64,000 nt of DNA from Pyrinomonadaceae bacterium (lineage in GTDB: Bacteria; Acidobacteriota; Blastocatellia; Pyrinomonadales; Pyrinomonadaceae): contig JAJQRF010000004.1 of the NCBI GenBank assembly GCA_021228405.1, forward strand, positions 124,001 to 188,000, in the 5' to 3' direction. The notes beneath the pieces are model-generated. The model was not told the origin of the DNA and did not search any database. It saw nothing but the letters and a program-made list of their open reading frames with translations. The stretch's first letter is position 1. Every line of letters begins with the position of its first letter. Position numbers and translations under genes: made by a program. Shown here in pieces: positions 9,298 through 17,794 of the stretch.

Positions 9298-9347
9298 CAC
9301 TTTTCGGAACTGCCGAATTTTACAAATAATCGGTTTTAAAATTAATA

Positions 9348-9426
9348 GGGCGACGTCTCCCACACCGTCGCCCCTAGGTCACAAGTCCTCACCCCTCGTG
9401 ACCAAATGTTCACCGGGGAGGTGAAC
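9348..9426. other. Three consecutive GC-rich hairpins between convergent genes
   Basis: Three back-to-back stems sit in an otherwise AT-rich spacer. Stem 1 is GGGCGACG/CGTCGCCC (9348-9355, 9366-9373); stem 2 is GGTCAC/GTGACC (9377-9382, 9398-9403); stem 3 is GTTCACC/GGTGAAC (9408-9414, 9420-9426). All are perfect, and the gaps between them are 3 and 4 bases. The plus strand contains GGGGAGGTGA within stem-loop 3, a perfect Shine-Dalgarno-like string that would be hidden in the hairpin. There are no U tracts, so these are poor terminators. The strand is unknown. This could be a small structured RNA or the 3' end of the metalloprotease transcript. Confidence 0.6.
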
Positions 9427-9489
9427 ATACATAATATTGCATATTAAGAAATAAATTGCAACCGATTATAAAAAAAAATTTTATGCAAT

Positions 9490-10812
9490 TTAGTCTTCCG
9501 ATAACACAAAATTACTCCACTGATTAACGAATGGTTCGACTACTAAACTACCTGTAATGTATTCTTTAACTTTTTTATCCGATTCTACGAAAATACTGTA
9601 TTCGCCGAAAGGAATCTTTCCATCGACACGAACCTCGAAACTGATGACGGAAAGGTTTTCGCCGAAATCGTGTTCGACGGTCGTGTTCGGAACGATATTC
9701 AAAAAAGGAGAATTAAATCCAATTCTCGCATTCTTCAAATTCAGTTTTTTCGCACCTAAATAAACGACATACGACTTTCCGCCATTAAGCGGAACGGCAA
9801 GCTCCGAAAGCTGACCATTGAAGCCGATATAGCGCAGATCGAAGGCTTTCGAGATTCCGTCAAGTTTTTTGTTTACTTGCAGAGGTTTACTCTCCAAAAT
9901 CTCGACATTGCCAAGATTTTCGGCGGAAACCGTATTTTTCGTATTTAACAGTTCCTGTGCAAAAAGCTGAAATTTACCGTTTGAAATACCCTTCAATTGA
10001 TAAAATCCGTCGGCATTCGTGATAGCTTGAGCGATCACTTTTCCGGTTTCGGAATCTTCCAGCCAAACCTGAAAATTTTTGGCGGTCTTCCCGTTCGGCA
10101 AGGTTAATTTGCCTTCGATCACACTACAGCAATTTAACGAGTCGCTTTTGCCGTAGATCGCCCGAATAGCTGAAATGTCTGTTTCCGCCAGCGTCCGCGA
10201 ATCAAACGCGGGCAAATTAAAAATTCCGTTTTTGCCATTGTTCTCGTGCATCGTCGAGCCGAAAACGTTTGAATGTTCAAGTCCGAGCAAATGACCGATT
10301 TCGTGAGTCAGCGTCGATTCAAAATCGAACGTTCCGATTGAACCGTCAGTCGAAAATTGTTGATAGGGATTTAAGACAATGTCCGCCTCTGAAATCAAAC
10401 CTCTCTTGTTAAAGAAAACTCTCGTCCGGGCGGAAACCTGATCGGAATCCTTGCTGAACATCAGCAGATTTTCGGAAGTCGGGGCAATCGTCACTAAACT
10501 GATGCCGTCGCCTGAATTTCCGCTTGCTGAAACCGTCTGCTTATCAGTCCAGAAAACTTCAAATTTTATATCGGCGACATTTTCCCAAGTTTCCAAACTT
10601 CTTTTGATGGCTCCTAAAATATCGCTTTCAGCTTTGATATTTGAATTTTGTCTGATTAATGAGTTGGAAAACGAAATCGGTATAACCGGATTTTTCCAAT
10701 GAAGTTCAGTGTTTGTTTTTTCGCCGGAATATTGCGGTGCGTAGGCGTTGGCAAGGGTGATGGAATACCCGGATAATGCCAATATGATTAATATTACAGA
10801 AAACCTACGCAT
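9490..10812 (-). CDS. Secreted matrixin-like (M10-type) metalloprotease with CarboxypepD_reg-like domain
   Basis: 440 residues. A signal peptide spans residues 1 to about 23 (cleavage near ANA). A zinc-metalloprotease domain follows, with HEIGHLLGLEH at 170-180, the HExxHxxGxxH metzincin motif, and the Met-turn region STMHE just after. From about 231 there is a beta-sandwich typical of carboxypeptidase regulatory-like domains (VIEGKLTLPNGK ... TNADGFYQLKGI), then a further beta-rich domain to the end. The protein is predicted to be exported and to degrade proteins outside the cytoplasm. The next gene upstream on the strand encodes a small membrane protein, 20 bases away. Confidence 0.83.
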   Translation of the reverse strand: MRRFSVILIILALSGYSITLANAYAPQYSGEKTNTELHWKNPVIPISFSNSLIRQNSNIKAESDILGAIKRSLETWENVADIKFEVFWTDKQTVSASGNSGDGISLVTIAPTSENLLMFSKDSDQVSARTRVFFNKRGLISEADIVLNPYQQFSTDGSIGTFDFESTLTHEIGHLLGLEHSNVFGSTMHENNGKNGIFNLPAFDSRTLAETDISAIRAIYGKSDSLNCCSVIEGKLTLPNGKTAKNFQVWLEDSETGKVIAQAITNADGFYQLKGISNGKFQLFAQELLNTKNTVSAENLGNVEILESKPLQVNKKLDGISKAFDLRYIGFNGQLSELAVPLNGGKSYVVYLGAKKLNLKNARIGFNSPFLNIVPNTTVEHDFGENLSVISFEVRVDGKIPFGEYSIFVESDKKVKEYITGSLVVEPFVNQWSNFVLSED

Positions 10813-10832
10813 ACAACCCGAAATTAGCTAAA

Positions 10833-11042
10833 CTACTCTGTGAAATTTTCGATATTTTCACGCCCGACCTTTTCCAGATCGGAGAAACCGACGATTATCA
10901 ATAACGCCACGATGCTGATGGTCGCTATCACATACAAAAGCGCGATTTGTTCAAAATAGATCAAAACACCGATCACAACGCCGATCGCCACACACCATAA
11001 AAGTGCAACTGTGCGGCGGCTCAATTTATTCTTCTCTGCCAT
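10833..11042 (-). CDS. Small two-helix membrane protein
   Basis: 69 residues: a basic N-terminus (EKNKLSRR), two hydrophobic helices separated by a short Tyr/Phe/Glu turn, and an acidic C-terminus. No family is recognised. It sits 20 bases upstream of the metalloprotease gene on the same strand and may be co-transcribed with it. Confidence 0.55.
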   Translation of the reverse strand: MAEKNKLSRRTVALLWCVAIGVVIGVLIYFEQIALLYVIATISIVALLIIVGFSDLEKVGRENIENFTE

Positions 11043-11142
11043 AATTTAATAGATTGCCTTTAAAAAAGGTCTGATTGATATTGATACCAAATTTTTGCCT
11101 TGGGAACAAATAAAAATATGAATTTGTACAAATATTTACACT

Positions 11143-12183
11143 CTACTCGATGATCGTCAGGGGTAAATTGGATGCTTGATTTTTTGTGTAATCATTAAAT
11201 TTTATGACGGGCGGATACTTTTTCTTTACTTTTCCCTTTTGCCCGACATCGACAATGTCAAAGGTTTGGAGCAGAATATCTTCGCTTTCGCCTTTTCTAA
11301 CTTTTTCAAGATCGACCTCGATTATTTTAGTTTCCTTGTCAACCCGCCGAAAAATCGTGACCGAACTCAGTAAAGCATCCTTCGAGGCACCGCCGGCACT
11401 GTCGATCGCTCTCGAAACGGTCAATTGTGAACGAAGCGAAATTTGTTTCGGATTATTGACCCCGCCGATGACATAAATCGGTTCCGCTTCGAGAACGGTT
11501 ATTATATCGCCGCTCATAATTTGCGGATTTGCGTCCTTATCTCCTGAGATCAGGTCGGAAATTCTGATGTTCAATATCGTCGAGCCGTTGATATTGCTGG
11601 TTTTTACGAATTTTTCCCGTTCCGCCCCGTTGGAATTAACCTGCGAAACATTTTCTTCATTTTTATTTGCGCAACTCAAACGCTGCGGACGAAAGATGCG
11701 TATTTCGCCGCTTGCATTATCGGTCAACCCGCCGCCGATTATCAGCAATTCATTTAAGTTTGCCGTTCTTTTCAGTTGAAACCGCTGTGATTTTTTAACG
11801 GCACCGTCGAGGACCGATAAAGCGCGATTGGAAATGTCGAGAATTTTAACTACGACCTTTGGATTTCTCAAGAGCTTGGCGTAGCCTTTTGCAACATCTT
11901 CGGCGACTAAAGCCTCACTCCGGCAAAGCGCATAAACGGGTTCGTCGATGAAATCCATTCCGTTCAGAAATCCTTCGGGATTTAAAGTGCCACGCCAGTC
12001 GTATTCGACGCTTCCGATCACATCGACATCGATCAAATCTCCGTAATGGATTAAACTTTCCTGTGTTGATTCAGTTTGCGGCGGTGTTTCGAGAGGTTGA
12101 ATTACCGGATTTTGTCCATCTGCGGAAATCTGAAAAGCAAACAGCAAAATGAGAGCTATTTTCGGAAAATTATGGTAATTCAT
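11143..12183 (-). CDS. Polysaccharide biosynthesis/export protein with SLBB domains (Wza-like)
   Basis: 346 residues with a signal peptide (1 to about 23). The N-terminal Poly_export region contains YGDLIDVDVIGSVEYDW and the following GTLNPEGFL, then AEDVAKGYAKLLRNPKVVVKI. Two SLBB-like segments follow; the second reads EPIYVIGGVNNPKQI ... TVSRAIDSAGG. Such proteins form or gate the outer-membrane channel for capsule or exopolysaccharide. No glycosyltransferases are next to it. Instead it is in a minus-strand run with a zinc-ribbon protein and a membrane protein (20 bases from the former). Confidence 0.82.
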   Translation of the reverse strand: MNYHNFPKIALILLFAFQISADGQNPVIQPLETPPQTESTQESLIHYGDLIDVDVIGSVEYDWRGTLNPEGFLNGMDFIDEPVYALCRSEALVAEDVAKGYAKLLRNPKVVVKILDISNRALSVLDGAVKKSQRFQLKRTANLNELLIIGGGLTDNASGEIRIFRPQRLSCANKNEENVSQVNSNGAEREKFVKTSNINGSTILNIRISDLISGDKDANPQIMSGDIITVLEAEPIYVIGGVNNPKQISLRSQLTVSRAIDSAGGASKDALLSSVTIFRRVDKETKIIEVDLEKVRKGESEDILLQTFDIVDVGQKGKVKKKYPPVIKFNDYTKNQASNLPLTIIE

Positions 12184-12202
12184 CGATCTTAAAAACTTTC
12201 AA

Positions 12203-12511
12203 TTACAAAACAAAAGTTTTATCCGCTCTTTCGCGCTCCATTTCAGCAATTTGCGAAGAAACCCTGTCTTTTCGGTTTTCCGCCATTTCCGACTCGATTT
12301 CACTTTCAGATTCAGGGCGATGCGAACGTTTTTTTTGTTTTTTTGTCGGCTTTACCGTGACCGTTCCCGGAACGGCAAAACCCGTAAACTCCCAATTGCA
12401 CGAATCGCAGAGCAGGTTATAACGAAATACAATTTTCGACCAAATCGGCGTGGGACGATATCCTCTCCTTATTCGGTTACTATGACATTTGGGACAGCGT
12501 TGGCTAATCAT
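12203..12511 (-). CDS. Small zinc-ribbon protein
   Basis: 102 residues. CPKCHSNRIRRGYRPTP ... LCDSCNWEF makes a single Cys4 zinc ribbon in the first 42 residues. The rest is charged: a Lys-rich linker, then an ESESEIESE stretch. An AAGGAAG site precedes the ATG. Its start overlaps the end of the upstream membrane-protein gene by 8 bases, so the two are translationally coupled. The function is unknown. Confidence 0.7.
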   Translation of the reverse strand: MISQRCPKCHSNRIRRGYRPTPIWSKIVFRYNLLCDSCNWEFTGFAVPGTVTVKPTKKQKKRSHRPESESEIESEMAENRKDRVSSQIAEMERERADKTFVL

Positions 12512-13505
12512 AATCTTCCTTCAAATCGGGGGAATTATTTGAGATTTTTTTCCTTCCTTTTTTTAATTTTTCAAGCTCTCTGATCTTTTCTATTTCCTCA
12601 TTTATATGTTCAGCAATCAAATCCTTTTCTTCATTTTTGACATTTTCCCGCCCGAGAAAAAAAAGTGCGTCGCGGTAATGGCTGATCGCTCGTTTATAAT
12701 TTCCTTTGAAAGCAGACCTTTCTGCCTGTTCGATCCAATGAGTAACTTTGATCGACGCAATGAAATCCTTGAGAGCCGTTTCGGATTCCTGTAAATTCAA
12801 CTCCTGCGGATAAAATTGTAATGCAGAATCAATAATTGTTAAAGCCTTTTGAGCCGTTTCGATCTTATCGGCGACCGAAACGTGATTTTTAGCATCTCTC
12901 GTTAAGCTCTTAGCCTCGATCTCAGCCCACTTAAGTAAATGAACGCGGTGAAGCCCGGCAACGATCTCTTTTCCGCGTCTGAGCGCGGCTAAACGCGGAG
13001 AACCGACACCGACGTTTTGCAATTCGCGGGAATTCATCAAAAGATATTCCTGACACATCTCGAATACTTCATAATGACCTTCCGATAAATTTCCCAGAAC
13101 ATTTGCGGCTTCCGATTTTTTCTTGATTTCTTTGATAATTGCCGAATTTTGTTCGATAGTTATCTTGTTATTTCGCGGTAAACTGTGATTGTGCGGAATC
13201 TTATCGATGTTCAGGTCTAACTGCCTTTGCTCCATCAAAAATCGAATTCTGGCTTTTCGCAAAACCACTTCACGCAAAAAAACCGCCCCGCCCAAAACGA
13301 AACTCGCCCCGATTCCCGCACCGATCCAGGGAGTTTCCTCATTCCCTTCGTGCAGGATTCCCCAGATCAGAAAAAAGAATGCAATCGTCGCTGAAGCGGC
13401 AAGAATATAATAGTTCGAGGCAGGCAACCAGAAAGGACGGCGATAACCGCTTTCGACCCGCCTTCCGTTTCCTAATCTGTATGAACTATTTGGTCTTCTG
13501 TTCAA
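12504..13505 (-). CDS. Hypothetical membrane protein with helical cytoplasmic region
   Basis: 333 residues starting at a TTG preceded by GGGGGA. A basic N-terminal 28 residues lead into two transmembrane helices (about 30-50 and 60-78); the remaining 250 residues are mostly helical and charged. The segment AERSAFKGNYKRAISHYRDALFFL resembles a single TPR-type helix pair. It is the first gene of a minus-strand run with the zinc-ribbon and SLBB genes. No family is recognised. Confidence 0.6.
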   Translation of the reverse strand: MNRRPNSSYRLGNGRRVESGYRRPFWLPASNYYILAASATIAFFFLIWGILHEGNEETPWIGAGIGASFVLGGAVFLREVVLRKARIRFLMEQRQLDLNIDKIPHNHSLPRNNKITIEQNSAIIKEIKKKSEAANVLGNLSEGHYEVFEMCQEYLLMNSRELQNVGVGSPRLAALRRGKEIVAGLHRVHLLKWAEIEAKSLTRDAKNHVSVADKIETAQKALTIIDSALQFYPQELNLQESETALKDFIASIKVTHWIEQAERSAFKGNYKRAISHYRDALFFLGRENVKNEEKDLIAEHINEEIEKIRELEKLKKGRKKISNNSPDLKEDYD

Positions 13506-13662
13506 TCAATTTCCCCCGAAAATCCTTTTTGGAACTCAAGCCAAATATTTTACCATAGTGAATTTATTGTTAAATTTTGTCAATAAAGAAAGAAATTTCA
13601 TTCACTTAATACCTTATTTTACTTTATTTGACTCACTGCGATTTGCTATACTTTTTCCTCAA

Positions 13663-13824
13663 ATGAGCGGTAAAAAAAAGAAGGAAGATAAATCAATTTT
13701 TGAAACGATCCGGAAGCCGACTGCACCGCCGTCGAAGAAATTCGGTCAAAATAAACCTGAAAGTAAAATTCATCCTTCCAACAGAAAAACTAAACACAAG
13801 AAAAAAGACGATCCGGAAAGTTAA
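13663..13824 (+). CDS. Small very basic protein
   Basis: 53 residues, almost one third Lys/Arg, starting MSGKKKKEDKSIF. An ATG at 13663 is preferred over an upstream in-frame codon that would add a hydrophobic stretch encoded by AT-rich spacer. TATACT lies 10 bases before it. It is 3 bases upstream of the next gene and probably forms an operon with it. A nucleic-acid-binding role is possible but only from charge. Confidence 0.5.
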   Translation: MSGKKKKEDKSIFETIRKPTAPPSKKFGQNKPESKIHPSNRKTKHKKKDDPES

Positions 13825-13827
13825 TCT

Positions 13828-14064
13828 ATGGCAATATTCGGCAATAAGAAAGATAAACGAGAACCCCGCAAATTTGTCTGGGCACGCCCGGAGATGTTTG
13901 TTACTTTTCGCGCTGAGGTAATGCCCGGACGAAGCCGTGAAGAAAGAACTTACCGGATCAAAGAAGTTCTGCCGAACGACCGCGTGATTTTATACGATTT
14001 TTCGGGTGAGCATCTCGAAAATGAATTTGAGCCGATTAATTTTTTAAGGGAAAAACCGGGTTGA
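13828..14064 (+). CDS. Conserved-looking small hypothetical protein
   Basis: 78 residues: basic start (MAIFGNKKDKREPRKF), then a compact beta-rich pattern (EVMPGRSREERTYRIKEVLPNDRVILYDFSGEH). It looks like a small SH3-like or single-sheet fold, but no family is recognised. Its stop codon is only 2 bases from the stop of the convergent hydrolase gene, with no terminator between them. Confidence 0.6.
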   Translation: MAIFGNKKDKREPRKFVWARPEMFVTFRAEVMPGRSREERTYRIKEVLPNDRVILYDFSGEHLENEFEPINFLREKPG

Positions 14065-14066
14065 TT

Positions 14067-14843
14067 CTAAAAGTGATAAATTTTCCCGACCTCTAAAATA
14101 TTCAGATTTTTTATTTCCAGATTTTCCAACTGAGCCAAAACCTTTTCCCGATACATCGGTTTGATATTTATCACGTAAACCGGGCAGAGTTTATTACTGC
14201 ATTTTTCGATCTCCGTCTGCAAAAGACGCGGCGTTAAATGATGCGAAGCGTTGGCAAGCTCGTCTAATTCGTCGGGAAAAGCACATTCGATAAGTATCGC
14301 CTGCAAACTTTTGATCGAATTGACTTCATCCCAGAACAACTCCATTTTTGAAGTGTCGCTGCTGATCGCAATCGTCGAATTCTCATCCGAAACGATAAAA
14401 CCGACCGAAGGCACTTTATGGTTTACCCTGATCGGCTGAAAAGTCAGATCGGAAATGTGAAATTTTTCGGAAGGATCGAAGATTTTATATTCCATAACCG
14501 CTCCGTTTGAATTCGATAATTCCGAAAAACGCGGATAAATCTCCCAGTTGAAAATATGTTTCTCTAACGATTGCACGACTTCTTCGATGCCGTGAATTCT
14601 GATCGGCTCGGTCAAAGTTGCGAAAAGATCATCAATAAACAGCGGCAATCCGGCGATATGATCGAGATGAGCGTGTGTTAGAACGATGTCGCGTATCTTG
14701 TTTTTTTGTTCCTCCGAAACCGCCATTGCCAGACTTCCCGCATCGATCGAAACACTGTCATTTATCACAAAACAAGCTAAATGCTGTCGCGATGATGCGA
14801 TGCCGTTTTCGTCAAATGTGCTTGGAAGTTGTTGAAATTTCAA
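14067..14843 (-). CDS. Metallo-beta-lactamase-fold hydrolase, class II cyclic-nucleotide phosphodiesterase-like
   Basis: 258 residues. The zinc-binding motif is LTHAHLDHIAGLPLF near residue 55, with further ligands suggested by VNHKVPSVGF and SSDTSK. The overall pattern and the THAHLDHI form fit class II (CpdP/PDE1-type) 3',5'-cyclic-nucleotide phosphodiesterases better than RNase Z or glyoxalase II. A TTG start is used, 10 bases after the SDR stop, so the gene is the second in a two-gene operon. The cAMP-degrading role is inferred. Confidence 0.72.
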   Translation of the reverse strand: MKFQQLPSTFDENGIASSRQHLACFVINDSVSIDAGSLAMAVSEEQKNKIRDIVLTHAHLDHIAGLPLFIDDLFATLTEPIRIHGIEEVVQSLEKHIFNWEIYPRFSELSNSNGAVMEYKIFDPSEKFHISDLTFQPIRVNHKVPSVGFIVSDENSTIAISSDTSKMELFWDEVNSIKSLQAILIECAFPDELDELANASHHLTPRLLQTEIEKCSNKLCPVYVINIKPMYREKVLAQLENLEIKNLNILEVGKIYHF

Positions 14844-14853
14844 TGTTTAATCG

Positions 14854-15615
14854 TTATCTTGCACAGGTTTGTGCGCGTCCGCCGTCGATCTCATAAGTTG
14901 CACCTGTTATCCACGAAGCTTTATCGGAAGCGAGAAAAAATATCAAATCCGCAATTTCCCCGGCTTCGCCCGCCCGTCCGAGCGGATGCGTATTTTTGGC
15001 ATTTAACAAAAAATTTTCATAATCGGCTTCAGCCATTCCGCCGCGTTTGTGGAGATTTGTCACAACAACGCCCGGATTAACCGCATTTACTCTTACACCT
15101 TTTGGTGCAAGTTCCAGCGCGGAACAGCGTGTCAATTGGTCGATTGCCGCTTTTGAAACGCAATAAGCCAATACATTCGGAAAGGCGCGCGTTCCCGTGA
15201 CGCTCGAAACATTTACGATATTTCCCTGAACTTTTTCCAAATGAGGGACGCATTTCTGCATTAAATAAAAGACGGAACGAACATTTATGTCCATCATTTT
15301 ATCCCAATTATCGAGAGAAGTGTTTTCGATCGAACCGTTTCCAATGATGCCGGCGGCATTTACCAGAACGTCAATATGACCGAAATTATCGGCAATTTCA
15401 GTTACAAGCCTGTCAACCTGCGTTATTTCGCGCAGATCGCAAAGATAAGGTTTTATCGATCCGCCTGTTTGTTTCGCTTCGTCCCTGAGCGAATTCAGTT
15501 CCTTTTCATTTCTGGCAACCGCGGCGACTTTTGCTCCGTTTTTTGCGAAAATCAGTGCGGTTGCACGCCCGATTCCACTGCTTGCGCCCGTTATAACGGC
15601 GACTTTATCCTGCAT
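14854..15615 (-). CDS. Short-chain dehydrogenase/reductase
   Basis: 253 residues, classical SDR. The NAD(P) loop is TGASSGIGRA (8-17), NAG is in VLVNAAGIIG, the catalytic Ser is in VNVSSVTGTRA, and the Tyr/Lys pair is YCVSKAA. AAAGGAG is a strong ribosome-binding site. It heads an operon with the phosphodiesterase-like gene. The substrate is unknown; relatives act on sugars or 3-oxoacyl compounds. Confidence 0.88.
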   Translation of the reverse strand: MQDKVAVITGASSGIGRATALIFAKNGAKVAAVARNEKELNSLRDEAKQTGGSIKPYLCDLREITQVDRLVTEIADNFGHIDVLVNAAGIIGNGSIENTSLDNWDKMMDINVRSVFYLMQKCVPHLEKVQGNIVNVSSVTGTRAFPNVLAYCVSKAAIDQLTRCSALELAPKGVRVNAVNPGVVVTNLHKRGGMAEADYENFLLNAKNTHPLGRAGEAGEIADLIFFLASDKASWITGATYEIDGGRAQTCAR

Positions 15616-15709
15616 ATAAATACTCCTTTCCTCGCAAACAGTTTAGCCAACATCCTGTTTGAAAGTCTAGGATTCCAACGATTTATCCGCTGATTTTATT
15701 TAAAATATA

Positions 15710-15736
15710 AAGGACAACCGTTTCCGATCGTCCCTT
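15710..15736 (-). terminator. Weak hairpin after the 72-residue gene
   Basis: On the minus strand, AAGGGAC pairs with GTCCTTT around an interrupted inner part, followed by an AT-rich ATATTTT. It lies about 70 bases past the stop at 15807. Confidence 0.4.
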
Positions 15737-15806
15737 CAGGTATGAATTTAATGATTACTTTACTGCTTAAATAACTGTTTTTCTTAGGATTAACTCTCGC
15801 AATAAA

Positions 15807-16025
15807 TTAGGATTCGCTTACTTGAGGTTGCGGTGCAAACAATTTCTCGAAAGCCATTTTGGTTTCTTCACGTTTATTCCGCTGAAATTCAGTAACCCAA
15901 TTCGTTACGGTCGACACCATTTCACGGGCGGCAACTTTTTTGGTATTTTTTTCGACTTTGACGGTCGGTTCGGGTGTTTGAATCTCACCTTTCTTGATAA
16001 TTTTGATTTTTCCCTTATTAATCAT
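15807..16025 (-). CDS. Small hypothetical protein
   Basis: 72 residues: Lys-rich start (MINKGKIKIIKKGEI), then VKVEKNTKKVAAREMVSTV and a helix ending in Gln/Pro/Ser. AAGGAG lies 8 bases before the ATG. No family is recognised. It stands alone between two spacers, with a weak hairpin downstream. Confidence 0.55.
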   Translation of the reverse strand: MINKGKIKIIKKGEIQTPEPTVKVEKNTKKVAAREMVSTVTNWVTEFQRNKREETKMAFEKLFAPQPQVSES

Positions 16026-16365
16026 TTCATTTCTCCTTGATCGAATTAATTTATTTGTATATCCCTAAGAAAAGTTATTTATTTCTTGATTTTCACATCA
16101 GCAATTTGAATGCCAATCAAAAGACGACCTCAAATATTTTTTTTGCGAACATTTTATATATAAATAATTTGATGTGATTTCAAATTTTGCAGTTTGCAAA
16201 AAGCCATATTCTTTTTTGCGCTTTGCTAATATCACTCAACGAAACCTGCACTTTAAAAGTTCCCGGTTTTTTCTCAAACACTGATTATTACAGCGTTTTT
16301 CAATGAACGTTTTCAGCTTTGGAACTTGCGTTTCATCGGCATAAACTTTGCAATTTATTTTCGCG
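16026..16365. other. AT-rich divergent spacer, no gene seen
   Basis: 340 bases between two divergent hypothetical genes. No tRNA, conserved RNA motif or coding fragment was found. The stretch 16130-16170 is nearly pure A+T. Promoters for both sides are expected here, but none stands out. Confidence 0.5.
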
Positions 16366-17139
16366 ATGAATTTATCGGAAATTATTATTATTTATTTAGC
16401 ACTCGGCTCACCGCTCGCAGTTTATTTTTTTCTGCAAAACCGGACGCGTCTTAAATCAAGACAGCTTTGGCTGAAAACGATACTCAACTTTCTTTTTTGG
16501 ATTCCGTCTGCCTTTGAAATATTGCGGGAGTATTCAAAATCCAACTATTCTTCCGTCGATAATATTGAATTCTTTGAAGAATCGGAGGCAGAAAGAAATA
16601 AGCTATCTTTACTCCAACGCAAAATCGAAAATTTCATTTCTGGGATTGATCGTAAAACATCTATTTTCGAGATTCGTGAAATTCTCGACCGCTATATCGG
16701 TTTGTCTTTGGAGCTAAAAAATATTTCGGAATTTTCAGATCAAACCGAAGACGAACTTTTCAGGCTCGTAAATAATAAAGATTGGGAGATCGCTTCAATT
16801 TGCAATCAAAGACGCAACCTGAAACGACTTTCGTTTCATCATAAACTCGCCGCAAGCGATTTTTTTAATTTAATTGCCGAATTGAAGGTGCGAGGCAATT
16901 TGTCGCAAAACTTTTATTCACATCTTTCGGAGCTTACACAAACTTTACAGGATGTCGAGATGCAGAAAGAAATTAAAAAGCTGAGTGAGGCTGAAAAGCA
17001 AACTTCGGATAATATTTTCGTCAATGAATCGGAGAGAAATTTATGGATAACCGACCAACCCAAACCGCTCAAAAACAATCAACTTTCAATGTCTTTTCAA
17101 ACAGTGAAAGCAGCGACGAACTTATCAACCAAAGATTAA
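16366..17139 (+). CDS. Hypothetical membrane-anchored helical protein
   Basis: 257 residues from the ATG at 16366; an upstream TTG at 16348 would add six residues. One N-terminal transmembrane helix (LSEIIIIYLALGSPLAVYFF) is followed by a basic segment, a possible second amphipathic helix (TILNFLFWIPSAFEIL) and a long charged helical part. No family is recognised. Its last 97 bases overlap the next gene in another frame, so the two are coupled. Confidence 0.6.
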   Translation: MNLSEIIIIYLALGSPLAVYFFLQNRTRLKSRQLWLKTILNFLFWIPSAFEILREYSKSNYSSVDNIEFFEESEAERNKLSLLQRKIENFISGIDRKTSIFEIREILDRYIGLSLELKNISEFSDQTEDELFRLVNNKDWEIASICNQRRNLKRLSFHHKLAASDFFNLIAELKVRGNLSQNFYSHLSELTQTLQDVEMQKEIKKLSEAEKQTSDNIFVNESERNLWITDQPKPLKNNQLSMSFQTVKAATNLSTKD

Positions 17140-17714
17140 ATTATTTTTTGGAAAAAAACGCCGAAACCGCCCGGATGAATGCGATATATCGTTCCGATCA
17201 GGAAAAACTCGAAGCGGAAATGATGAGAAACCCGCTCGATTTCAAAAAAACCTATTCCTATTTCGGACTTATGCTCGGTTTATTTCCGCCATTTACTTTT
17301 TTCGCAAAATGTTTCTATGAATCGGGTGTCGTTAATCGCGACGAAGGTTTTATTTTCATACTTTTACTTTTTGTTAACCTGGTGACGGCTGTAGTCGGAT
17401 ATTTTTCGGGTAAATTCATCGGTCGAACCGTGCAGGAAGCGGAAAAACTTTCGTGGACGAAAATGATTCTGGTCATTCCGTTTATCGGTTTGCTCTGGGG
17501 AATTATGGCGGGCGGAGCAGGCGGTATGTTCATTTTCATCATCGGTGCGTTTTTCGGTGCATTTATCGGCGGAACCGTCGGTGCCGCCGCGCTTCCCGTC
17601 TTCACGGTCTTTCATCGTTTGCTGAAGAAAGGTGAAATGATCGAAATGAAACATTTTCTTCCGATTGCATTCGGAATAGTTTTTACAATTTGTTCGCTGA
17701 TACTTGGACTATAG
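17043..17714 (+). CDS. Hypothetical four-helix membrane protein
   Basis: 223 residues. A polar, charged N-terminal 85 residues are followed by four hydrophobic segments rich in Gly/Ala/Phe; the glycine-rich IMAGGAGGMFIFIIGAFFGAFIG is notable. GGAGAG 6 bases before the ATG at 17043 supports this start, even though it creates a 97-base overlap with the previous gene. The later Met at 17175 would remove the overlap but has no clear ribosome-binding site. No family is recognised. Confidence 0.65.
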   Translation: MDNRPTQTAQKQSTFNVFSNSESSDELINQRLNYFLEKNAETARMNAIYRSDQEKLEAEMMRNPLDFKKTYSYFGLMLGLFPPFTFFAKCFYESGVVNRDEGFIFILLLFVNLVTAVVGYFSGKFIGRTVQEAEKLSWTKMILVIPFIGLLWGIMAGGAGGMFIFIIGAFFGAFIGGTVGAAALPVFTVFHRLLKKGEMIEMKHFLPIAFGIVFTICSLILGL

Positions 17715-17794
17715 TTAGATTTTGAAATAAACTGCTGTTTTCTTAACAATTTGTTCACTTTTTTGTAATAAATATTTTACGGCAGAAATTTCAA

